Source: Ruminococcus flavefaciens (GTDB lineage: Bacteria > Bacillota > Clostridia > Oscillospirales > Ruminococcaceae). Taken from it: DNA of 34,525 nucleotides. The notes below the pieces were generated by a model. It saw only the letters and a program-made list of their open reading frames with translations. It made no database searches and was not told where the DNA came from. A program made the translations under genes and the position numbers. The stretch lies in NCBI GenBank assembly GCA_004554385.1, contig SFMO01000158.1, positions 1 to 34,525 of the forward strand, read 5' to 3'. Positions 16,069 through 22,682 of this stretch are shown here, piece by piece (the first letter of the stretch is position 1; each line of letters starts with the position of its first letter).

Positions 16069-16097
16069 ATTATATCATTTCAGAAGTGGCTTGTCAA
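16069..16097 (-). promoter_or_regulatory. Promoter of rpsF-ssb-rpsR
   Basis: Minus strand: TTGACA (16097-16092), 17-nt spacer ending TGA, TATAAT (16074-16069). Both hexamers are consensus and the -10 is extended, fitting a highly expressed ribosomal operon. Confidence 0.92.
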
Positions 16098-16125
16098 GCA
16101 CTTTTTTATAAAAAGCGCGATTATT

Positions 16126-16770
16126 TCATTCCTTTACCTTTTTGCCCTTATAGGCATAGCTTCCCTTTTCCAGCCAGCCGTGCTCAGAAAGTACAAAGTC
16201 GTCTTTATAGTCGGTGGCGTCGAATGTATCAGGGTCAAGGTCATCACGCTTAACAAGAGCGAACATAAATCTGCCGTAAGATCTGAACACTACATTGCCG
16301 TCTTCGTCAGTTCCGAAGTCGTGATCCGTCCCCTTTGAATAGGACATATCCACTCTTGAACCGATAGGGCGGCTTCCATGCTCCCAGATATTTGTCTCAT
16401 GGAATGCTATGCTGTTCTTTTCCTGATTGCATCTGAACGATGCAAGCTTTCCGTTATAAGCGCTCCAGTACTCGCCTTTGGTCTCATCGGTAAACACATA
16501 GAATTCGCCCTTGAACCTGTTATCATATGAAAGAGCAGTATTCTGTTCCTCCGATTCCATTACCTCGTAATCGCCTCTTGTGAACCACGTACATTCTGCG
16601 CTGTCCTTTCCGGAAACCGACTTTGCTCCCGTGATAGTCGTCTGTACCGCTGTACCAGTGGTCTCGGCAGCTGCCGCAGTATCATTGCCATTCCTTGAAG
16701 GGCTGTTATTCTGCGAGGTACAGCCGCAAAGCAAAGTAAGTGCTAAAGCAGATAAAATTAATTTCTTCAT
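16126..16770 (-). CDS. Lipoprotein of unknown function
   Basis: 214 aa. Begins MKKLILSALALTLLCGCTSQ: a lipoprotein signal with lipobox LLCGC, so it should be acylated at the cysteine and anchored outside the membrane. A Thr/Ala-rich spacer of about 30 residues follows. The globular part is rich in aromatic and charged residues (CTWFTRGDYEVM, EYWSAYNGKLASFRC, ENGW-like C-terminal strands). I do not recognise its family. AAGGAAC upstream serves as ribosome binding site, with a rather long spacing of about 12 nt. It has its own promoter and lies upstream of, and codirectional with, rpsF. No terminator is evident between them, so some read-through into the rpsF leader is possible. Confidence 0.75.
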   Translation of the reverse strand: MKKLILSALALTLLCGCTSQNNSPSRNGNDTAAAAETTGTAVQTTITGAKSVSGKDSAECTWFTRGDYEVMESEEQNTALSYDNRFKGEFYVFTDETKGEYWSAYNGKLASFRCNQEKNSIAFHETNIWEHGSRPIGSRVDMSYSKGTDHDFGTDEDGNVVFRSYGRFMFALVKRDDLDPDTFDATDYKDDFVLSEHGWLEKGSYAYKGKKVKE

Positions 16771-16827
16771 AATATTGACCGTTCCTTACACGAATTTTAG
16801 GTTTATATGAATTGGTTAATTATTGCT

Positions 16828-16856
16828 ATTATATCACATCATTTTCATATTTGCAA
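16828..16856 (-). promoter_or_regulatory. Promoter of the lipoprotein gene
   Basis: Minus strand: -35 TTGCAA (16856-16851), 17-nt spacer ending TGTGA, -10 TATAAT (16833-16828). An extended -10 promoter. Confidence 0.75.
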
Positions 16857-16913
16857 ATCAAATATTGCGTTCTTTACAAAATCAGCTATTTTTCGGCAGG
16901 AATCGCAAAAACA

Positions 16914-16942
16914 TTGACAAGTGCAAAGTTTCATAGTATAAT
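16914..16942 (+). promoter_or_regulatory. Promoter of the antiporter gene
   Basis: Consensus TTGACA (16914-16919), 17-nt spacer, TATAAT (16937-16942). Start predicted near 16949, just before the hairpin at 16953-16970. Confidence 0.88.
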
Positions 16943-16952
16943 AAATGTATAC

Positions 16953-16970
16953 GGGAGCATATTTGCTCCC
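16953..16970 (+). promoter_or_regulatory. Leader hairpin at the transcript 5' end
   Basis: GGGAGCA / TGCTCCC (16953-16959 / 16964-16970) with a 4-nt loop, followed by TTTATTTT. It begins within a few nucleotides of the predicted transcription start. It could protect the 5' end or act as an early attenuator; the interrupted T-tract makes efficient termination uncertain. Confidence 0.45.
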
Positions 16971-16997
16971 TTTATTTTCGAAAGGATATGAATATGA

Positions 16998-18209
16998 ATG
17001 GAAACCTATAAGATTCTCAAAGACCTTGCCATAATTTTTATATGCGCAAAAGGTGCGGGACTTCTTGCACGGAAACTGAAAGCTCCTATGGTCGTGGGCG
17101 AGATAATCGCAGGACTGATAATCGGTCCGTGCCTCGGCCTGAACCTTGTACAGCCCTCGGACTTCATAAGTCAGATGGCAGAGATCGGAGTTATACTCAT
17201 CATGTTCTCGGCAGGTCTCGAAACCAACCTTCAGGAACTGAAAAAATCGGGATTTGCGGCGTTTATGATAGCCTGTGTGGGAGTGCTTGTACCGCTTGTG
17301 GGCGGAAGTCTGCTGTACATGTGTGTTTACGGCTTCGCCTCATTCGGCACCGATGAATTCTTCAAGGCTGTGTTCATAGGCTGTATAATGACAGCCACCT
17401 CCGTGGGCATAACCGTCGAGGTACTGAAGGAGATGGGCAAGCTGAAAAGCCGTGTGGGACAGACTATCCTCAGCGCTGCCATTATCGACGATGTTATCGG
17501 TATCATCGCACTCACCTTTGTTCTGGGCTTCAAGGATCCCGACAGCAATACTCTTCTTGTTATGGGAAAAATACTGCTCTTCCTTGTACTTTCACTTATC
17601 ATCGGCTTCATAGTTTACAAGGCATTCAAGTTCTACGATGACAGACACGCTCACACAAGACGTATCCCTATCATCGCCATAACGCTCTGCTTCATCATGG
17701 CTTATATCGCCGAAAAGTATTTCGGCATCGCCGACATAACAGGTGCATACATCGCAGGAATAATCCTCTGCAACGTCCGTGACGCTGAATACATAGACCG
17801 CCGTGTAAGCATAAACGGCTATATGTTCTTTGCTCCTGTGTTCTTTGTGAGCATAGGACTTAAAACCGACTTCAGCTCCATCGACTCAAGCATGGTGGTC
17901 TTCTCCATAGGCTTCGTTCTTGTGGCAATGCTCAGCAAGGTCATAGGCTGCGGACTTGCATCAAGATGCTTCAGGTACAGCTGGATAGATTGTCTGAAAA
18001 TCGGCGCAGGCATGATGACAAGAGGAGAGGTTGCTCTCATTATCACCAACAAGGGACTCGGTCTCGGCATCATCGACTCATCATACTTCACAGCAGTTAT
18101 CCTGCTCATTATAGTATCAAGCATCGTTACCCCGATAGTATTGAAGCTGCTTTTCGGAAAATCCCATGATGAAGCAGAAACGGCTGTTGAAACAAAAGCC
18201 ACATCATAA
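16998..18209 (+). CDS. CPA2-family cation:proton antiporter (KefB-like membrane domain)
   Basis: 403 aa, about 11-12 hydrophobic helices, no signal peptide. It matches the sodium/hydrogen exchanger domain of the CPA2 family: N-terminal ICAKGAGLLARKLKAP with MVVGEIIAGLIIGP, then FSAGLETNLQEL, and the AAIIDDVIGIIAL helix, whose Asp pair (164-165) is the ion/proton site of this fold. It lacks the C-terminal TrkA-N domain of full KefB/KefC, so it is a membrane-only exchanger. The likely substrate is Na+ or K+ against H+. The ATG at 16998 lies 11 nt after AAAGGA. A short out-of-frame ORF starting at 16988 overlaps the start. Possibly cotranscribed with ispF through the repeat at 18218-18422. Confidence 0.9.
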   Translation: METYKILKDLAIIFICAKGAGLLARKLKAPMVVGEIIAGLIIGPCLGLNLVQPSDFISQMAEIGVILIMFSAGLETNLQELKKSGFAAFMIACVGVLVPLVGGSLLYMCVYGFASFGTDEFFKAVFIGCIMTATSVGITVEVLKEMGKLKSRVGQTILSAAIIDDVIGIIALTFVLGFKDPDSNTLLVMGKILLFLVLSLIIGFIVYKAFKFYDDRHAHTRRIPIIAITLCFIMAYIAEKYFGIADITGAYIAGIILCNVRDAEYIDRRVSINGYMFFAPVFFVSIGLKTDFSSIDSSMVVFSIGFVLVAMLSKVIGCGLASRCFRYSWIDCLKIGAGMMTRGEVALIITNKGLGLGIIDSSYFTAVILLIIVSSIVTPIVLKLLFGKSHDEAETAVETKATS

Positions 18210-18217
18210 CACGCATT

Positions 18218-18422
18218 TGTAGGGGACGGCGTCCTCGACGTCCCTTTAAGGGAACGCCTTCTCTTGCAAGGCGTTCCCTCTTTCCAAACAGTCCACTGGA
18301 CTGTTTGGAAATTCACCCTTTGCGAGGCGCTTTGTAACTGTGGGGCTTTGCCCACCCCCACCAGAGGCGCTGCCTCTGGACTCCGCCAAAGGGACAAAGT
18401 CCCTTTGGAATCCCATTCATGC
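18218..18422 (+). repeat. Composite hairpin-rich intergenic repeat, copy A
   Basis: About 205 bp made of consecutive inverted repeats: a 12-bp stem at 18249-18260 / 18268-18279; a perfect 15-bp inverted repeat with a 1-nt centre at 18281-18311; CCAGAGGC / GCCTCTGG at 18361-18378; and CCAAAGGGAC / GTCCCTTTGG at 18386-18409. Six blocks in the same order recur in copy B (20588-20975). It lies between the antiporter gene and ispF, ending about 40 nt before the ispF ribosome binding site. No coding sense is apparent; open frames through it are by-products. It resembles non-autonomous palindromic repeats common in gut Bacillota. Confidence 0.85.
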
Positions 18423-18476
18423 GCTAAGCAAAAAATTACTGTAATTCTTCTACTTACTTATCGAAAGGAGAAAAAT

Positions 18477-18953
18477 ATGTTCAGAATTGGTCACGGTTAT
18501 GACGTTCACAAGCTGGTGGAGGGCAGAAAGCTCATACTCGGCGGCATCGAGATCCCACATGATACAGGTCTTCTCGGTCACTCAGACGCAGATGTACTCG
18601 TTCATGCCATCATGGACGCCATGCTCGGCGCTCTTGCTATGGGCGACATCGGTCACCTCTTCCCCGATAATGACGACAGCTTCAAGGACGCTGACAGCAT
18701 GAAACTCATGGAGGAGGTTTGCCGCAGGATAAGAGCCGAGGGCTGGGAGATCGGCAATATCGACGCAACTATCATCGCTCAGGCTCCGAAGCTCGCCCCC
18801 CACATTATGGCTATGCGCGAGAATATCGCCAAGGTATGCGGCTGCGACGTATCTCAGATAAGCGTCAAAGCTACCACCGAGGAGCATCTCGGCTTCACAG
18901 GCGAAAAGCTCGGTATGTCCGCCCACGCTCTTGCACTTATGTGCAAAAACTGA
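18477..18953 (+). CDS. ispF: 2-C-methyl-D-erythritol 2,4-cyclodiphosphate synthase
   Basis: 158 aa, family length. It makes the cyclic diphosphate intermediate of the MEP isoprenoid pathway. Metal ligands D9 and H11 (GYDVH) and H43 in LGHSDADVLVHA are present, as are the MGDIGHLFPDND and ATTEEHLGFTG signatures. The start is the ATG at 18477, set by GAAAGGAG; an open frame extends upstream into repeat A but that part is not real coding. Cytosolic homotrimer. Followed 11 nt later by a GIY-YIG protein gene. ispD is not adjacent. Confidence 0.97.
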   Translation: MFRIGHGYDVHKLVEGRKLILGGIEIPHDTGLLGHSDADVLVHAIMDAMLGALAMGDIGHLFPDNDDSFKDADSMKLMEEVCRRIRAEGWEIGNIDATIIAQAPKLAPHIMAMRENIAKVCGCDVSQISVKATTEEHLGFTGEKLGMSAHALALMCKN

Positions 18954-18964
18954 AATAACCGCAG

Positions 18965-19273
18965 ATGTACTACGTCTACATCATAAAATGTGAAGGCGGC
19001 ATGCTGTATACAGGTATAACCAGTGACATCGACCGCAGACTTGACGAACACTTCGGACAGACCACCAGGTGTGCCAAGTACACACGCTCTCACAAGGCTC
19101 TTTCCCTTGAAGCGCTGTGGAGCTGCGGAGACAGGAGCCTCGCTTCAAAACTGGAATACCGAATCAAACAGCTCACAAAAGCACGGAAGCTTCGGCTCAT
19201 AGCAGACAACTCCTGCTTTTCGGAGCTGCTCGGCACTGAAACCCCGGAGCTCTACTGCCGTGAAATCATCTGA
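18965..19273 (+). CDS. GIY-YIG nuclease-domain protein (UPF0213 type)
   Basis: 102 aa. Begins MYYVYIIKC and continues LYTGITSDIDRRLDEH: the GIY-YIG core is YVY...YTG, followed by Arg24 and His29. The later Glu in LEYRIKQLTK corresponds to the metal-binding Glu. Stand-alone GIY-YIG proteins of this type (YazA/UPF0213) are compact single-domain presumed endonucleases of unknown substrate. It starts 11 nt after ispF with no clear ribosome binding site, so translational coupling to ispF is likely. Its end is 13 nt before the hflX start, within an apparent ispF-GIY-hflX run. Confidence 0.88.
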   Translation: MYYVYIIKCEGGMLYTGITSDIDRRLDEHFGQTTRCAKYTRSHKALSLEALWSCGDRSLASKLEYRIKQLTKARKLRLIADNSCFSELLGTETPELYCREII

Positions 19274-19286
19274 CAAGGAGTATCAT

Positions 19287-20534
19287 ATGTACGAAAACAA
19301 GACCGACGACCTGCCCGTAAAAGCTGTTCTCGCCTGTGTGGACACAGGTGAATTTGACGCCGAGGTCTCCATCGGCGAGCTTGAGGAGCTTGCGACAACT
19401 GCAAATGCCGAAGTAGTGGGCACTGTGATACAGAAACGCCCTACCTATGACTCAGCCACCTGTATGGGCGCAGGCAGACTGGAGGAGCTGAAGGAACAGC
19501 TGGAGACTCTGAAGGCAGAGCTTGTCATCTTTGACCATGAGCTGACAGGAGTTCAGGTCCGCAACATCGAGGAAATACTGGACGTCCGCGTCATCGACAG
19601 AACTACACTGATACTGGATATTTTCGCTCAGCGCGCCCGTACAAAAGAAGGTAAGCTCCAGGTCGAGCTGGCTCAGCAGAAATACCGTCTACCACGGCTT
19701 ACAGGTATGGGAAGTGCTCTGTCAAGACTGGGCGGCGGCATCGGAACAAGAGGCCCCGGAGAAACAAAGCTGGAGACTGACAAGCGCCATATCCGAAAGC
19801 GCATCAGCTACCTTGAAGCGGAGCTGGAGGAGCTTAAAAAGCACCGTAATTTCTCCCGTTCACGCCGCAAAAAGGACGGAGTGCTCTGCGCAGCCATAGT
19901 CGGATATACAAATGTCGGCAAGTCCACACTGCTGAACGCCCTCACCGACGCAGGAGTTCTTGCCGAAAATAAGCTCTTTGCAACACTTGACATAACCTCA
20001 CGTTCAATAGAGCTCCCCGACGGCAGAAGTGTCATGCTCATCGATACCGTCGGACTTATCAGGCGTCTCCCCCACAATCTTGTTGAGGCGTTCAAATCCA
20101 CCCTTGAAGAAGCTGCCGCCGCGGACATAATACTGAATGTTCAGGACCTTTCCTCACCTGAGATCAAGGAACAGGCTGAGGTCACAGCAAGCCTGCTCAG
20201 CGAGCTTGGCTGCGAGGGTATCCCTCAGATATATGTTATGAACAAGGCAGACGCTGCTCCATTTACGGATACGGTCTTCGAGGACGACAATACTGTTATG
20301 ATAAGTGCAAAGGAGCGCACGGGATTCGGCAGACTGCTGGAGTGTATCGTGAAGAACCTGCCTGAGACCGCAAAGCGCATGAAGCTGCTTGTCCCCTATG
20401 ATAAGGGCGCATTCATCGGCAGGATAAGACAGGAGGGCAAAATATTCTCCGAGGAGTATGCCGAGAACGGCACTCTGCTTGACGCCCTCGTTGACGTGAA
20501 GCTGATAAAAGAAGCGGAAAATTACAAGGTCTGA
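19287..20534 (+). CDS. hflX: Ribosome-associated GTPase HflX
   Basis: 415 aa from the ATG at 19287, with an AAGGAG ribosome binding site. An in-frame start 27 nt earlier overlaps the preceding gene and is rejected. The N-terminal HflX domain carries GAGRLEELKE and RTTLILDIFAQRA; the GTRGPGETKLE linker precedes a coiled coil (about 165-190). The G domain shows GYTNVGKST (206-214), DTVG (253-256) and NKAD (319-322). HflX splits stalled 70S ribosomes, notably after heat or antibiotic stress. The gene two positions on encodes a YnbB-type PLP enzyme; in Bacillus subtilis the hflX homologue ynbA is next to ynbB, so this pairing is a conserved neighbourhood. Confidence 0.96.
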   Translation: MYENKTDDLPVKAVLACVDTGEFDAEVSIGELEELATTANAEVVGTVIQKRPTYDSATCMGAGRLEELKEQLETLKAELVIFDHELTGVQVRNIEEILDVRVIDRTTLILDIFAQRARTKEGKLQVELAQQKYRLPRLTGMGSALSRLGGGIGTRGPGETKLETDKRHIRKRISYLEAELEELKKHRNFSRSRRKKDGVLCAAIVGYTNVGKSTLLNALTDAGVLAENKLFATLDITSRSIELPDGRSVMLIDTVGLIRRLPHNLVEAFKSTLEEAAAADIILNVQDLSSPEIKEQAEVTASLLSELGCEGIPQIYVMNKADAAPFTDTVFEDDNTVMISAKERTGFGRLLECIVKNLPETAKRMKLLVPYDKGAFIGRIRQEGKIFSEEYAENGTLLDALVDVKLIKEAENYKV

Positions 20535-20555
20535 GTACTTTTCCGCGAAAATGCG

Positions 20556-20584
20556 TTGACACACTGGCGCAAACAAGCTATAAT
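20556..20584 (+). promoter_or_regulatory. Promoter in front of repeat B and the ynbB-like gene
   Basis: TTGACA (20556-20561), 17-nt spacer, TATAAT (20579-20584), both consensus. Repeat B starts at the predicted transcription start, so the whole repeat should form a 5' leader of about 400 nt for the gene at 21005. Confidence 0.88.
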
Positions 20585-20587
20585 GTG

Positions 20588-20975
20588 TGTAGGGGCGGCG
20601 TTTCGCCGCCCGTTAAGGGACGCCCTCTCTTGCAGGGCCCCCTAATCGGGTCCGTCCCCTCTGTCGCGTTACGACATCTCCCCACCCCGTGGGGAGTCAC
20701 CCTCTCCCGAAAACAATTCACTGGATTGTTTTCGGGATTCACCCTTGCGGTTACTCCCTGTAGTACAGGGAGTAACCGCAAGGGTAGAGGGTACTCGCTC
20801 CTGTTAGGAGCGCCTTCGTATTGTTTCGCTGTTCTTTAAAAGCTGGGAACAGCGACCAGAGGCGCCGCCTCTGACCTTACCGGTACGTCCCCTCTGTCCT
20901 TCGGACATCTCCCCATCTTATGGGGAGTCACTCTGCCAAAGGAACACAGTCCCTTTGGAATCCCGTTCATGGGTT
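20588..20975 (+). repeat. Composite hairpin-rich intergenic repeat, copy B
   Basis: About 390 bp with many hairpins: GGGCGGCG / CGCCGCCC at 20593-20611; a 16-bp inverted repeat with one G-U at 20705-20737; a perfect 22-bp inverted repeat around a single base at 20741-20785; CAGAGGC / GCCTCTG near 20857-20873; CTCCCCAT / ATGGGGAG near 20909-20928; and a near-copy of the copy A end hairpin at 20936-20959. Two units of the type GTCCCCTCTGTC...GACATCTCCCC...GGGGAGTCAC occur (about 20652-20700 and 20886-20930). So copy B is copy A expanded by extra modules. Open frames in it on both strands are by-products of the palindromes. Confidence 0.85.
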
Positions 20976-21004
20976 CATCAAGTTATTAATCGAAAGGATA
21001 AAAC

Positions 21005-22285
21005 ATGAATAATAAGATAAACGACTTATACGGCTTCGACAACAGACTCGCCGAGCTCGCCGCTCAGGCTGAAAAGAACTGCGCCGAAGCCTTTGCAAAA
21101 ATAGACGCAAATGCCGAATACTGCGGCGCAAAAGTTCTGAAAGCCTTCTCCGACAACAAGGTCAGTGAGCCCTGCTTCTACGGCTCTACAGGCTACGGCT
21201 ACGGAGACATGGGCAGAGAGGTAATCGATAAGGTCTTCGCTCAGGCTCTCGGCGCTGAGGACGCACTGGTGCGCTTCAACTTCGTTTCGGGCACTCATGC
21301 TCTTTCTGTAGCTCTTTTCGGAGTCCTCAGAACAGGCGACAGGATAGTTTCCATAACAGGCAAGCCCTATGACACACTTGAAGAAGTAATAGGCATTAGC
21401 GGCACTAAGGGTAACGGCTCACTTATGGACTACGGTGTGGAGTACGGACAGGTAGACCTTAACAGCGACGGCACTCCAAAGCTTGACGAGATAACAGAAG
21501 CCGTAAAGGGCGCTAAGGTGGCTTACATACAGCGTTCAAGAGGCTATTCTCTCCGTGGAGCTTTCACCATTGCCGACATTGAAAAGATGATAAATGCCGC
21601 TAAAAAGGGCAACCCCGACATTATCGTCATGGTGGATAACTGCTACGGCGAATTCGTTGAGGACAGAGAGCCTACTGCTGTGGGCGCTGACATCATCATC
21701 GGCTCACTCATCAAGAACGCAGGCGGCGGTATCGCACGTACAGGCGGATATATCGCAGGAAGAGCCGACCTTGTGGAGCTTTGCTCCTACCGTCTCACAT
21801 GTGTGGGCATGGGTAAAGAAGTTGGCTGTACTCTCGGCATGAACCGCGAAATGCTCCTGGGAATATTCTTCGCACCCGACGTTGTGGCAAACGCCATCAA
21901 GACCTGCACATTTGCAAGCGAGCTGTTCACACTTCTCGGCTTCGAGTGCTCCCCACGAAAGGACGAGCCAAGAGGAGACATCATCACCGCTGTAAAGCTT
22001 GGAGACGAAAAGCACCTCTGCGCATTCTGCCGCGGAATACAGAAGGGCGCTCCCGTTGACTCATTTGTAACTCCCGAGCCATGGGATATGCCGGGATATT
22101 CCAGTCAGGTCATAATGGCGGCAGGCGCTTTCACAAACGGCGCTTCTATTGAGCTCTCCGCTGACGCTCCCCTCCGCGAACCATACGCTGTATGGATGCA
22201 GGGCGGCATAACCTACACAAGCGGCAAGCTGGGTGTAATGCTTGCGGCTCAGGAAATGCTTTCAGAGGGACTTATAGAACTATAA
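21005..22285 (+). CDS. YnbB-type PLP enzyme (methionine gamma-lyase-like / aluminium resistance family)
   Basis: 426 aa, a fold-type I PLP enzyme of the family annotated as aluminium resistance protein or Met_gamma_lyase-like. Landmarks are FYGSTGYGYGDMGRE near residue 58, FVSGTHALSVALFG, the cofactor Asp211 in VMVDNCYGEF, and the Schiff-base Lys237 in GSLIKNAGGG. It probably acts on a sulfur amino acid or related substrate, but the real reaction is unproven and the aluminium label rests on old phenotype data. Ribosome binding site AAAGGAT. It is transcribed from the promoter at 20556-20584 through repeat B, and is followed 45 nt on by a MIF-like gene. Confidence 0.9.
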   Translation: MNNKINDLYGFDNRLAELAAQAEKNCAEAFAKIDANAEYCGAKVLKAFSDNKVSEPCFYGSTGYGYGDMGREVIDKVFAQALGAEDALVRFNFVSGTHALSVALFGVLRTGDRIVSITGKPYDTLEEVIGISGTKGNGSLMDYGVEYGQVDLNSDGTPKLDEITEAVKGAKVAYIQRSRGYSLRGAFTIADIEKMINAAKKGNPDIIVMVDNCYGEFVEDREPTAVGADIIIGSLIKNAGGGIARTGGYIAGRADLVELCSYRLTCVGMGKEVGCTLGMNREMLLGIFFAPDVVANAIKTCTFASELFTLLGFECSPRKDEPRGDIITAVKLGDEKHLCAFCRGIQKGAPVDSFVTPEPWDMPGYSSQVIMAAGAFTNGASIELSADAPLREPYAVWMQGGITYTSGKLGVMLAAQEMLSEGLIEL

Positions 22286-22330
22286 ATATAATGTGCATTG
22301 CACTAAAAATATCAATGAGGAGGAAAAATT

Positions 22331-22672
22331 ATGCCATTCATTAATGTCAAGACCAATGTTTCTGTTTCGGCTGAGCAGAAAACAAGCATCAAATCAGCAC
22401 TCGGAAGGGCTATCACAGCTATTCCCGGCAAGTCAGAGGGCTGGCTCATGGTGGGCATCGAGCCTGAGTATGACCTTTGGTTCAAGGGGGAGGACGCTCC
22501 TGCCGCTATGGTAGAGGTATCCATCTTCGGAAGCGCTTCTTCCAATGCTCTTACCACCCTTACAAGCCATATCACAGGCATTCTCACAGATAATATCGGT
22601 ATACCGTCAGACCGGGTGTACGTAAAATACACAAGTACCAACGACTGGGGCTGGAACGGTTCTAACTTCTGA
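22331..22672 (+). CDS. MIF-like tautomerase
   Basis: 113 aa, close to the length of macrophage migration inhibitory factor. The proline after the initiator Met (MPFINVKTNVS) is the catalytic base of the tautomerase superfamily once Met is removed; Lys34 in GKSEGWLMV matches the conserved active-site Lys. The C-terminal SDRVYVKYTSTNDWGWNGSNF-like end (WGWNGS) is typical of MIF rather than 4-OT. The expected fold is a trimer with keto-enol tautomerase activity on phenylpyruvate-like compounds; the physiological role in bacteria is not settled. GAGGAGG ribosome binding site. It lies between the ynbB-like gene and the dockerin protein gene. Confidence 0.9.
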   Translation: MPFINVKTNVSVSAEQKTSIKSALGRAITAIPGKSEGWLMVGIEPEYDLWFKGEDAPAAMVEVSIFGSASSNALTTLTSHITGILTDNIGIPSDRVYVKYTSTNDWGWNGSNF

Positions 22673-22682
22673 GGTGACAGCT

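Noticed and set aside
18264..18476. N-terminal extension of ispF
   Set aside because: The extension translates repeat A; the family start and AAAGGAG site are at 18477.
20578..20839. Open frames on both strands in repeat B
   Set aside because: They are by-products of palindromic repeat DNA, with Pro/Arg/Gly-rich nonsense and no start signals.
18218..20975. A CRISPR array in the repeat-rich interval
   Set aside because: No direct repeats with uniform spacers; the structure is a chain of different inverted repeats, and no cas genes are present.
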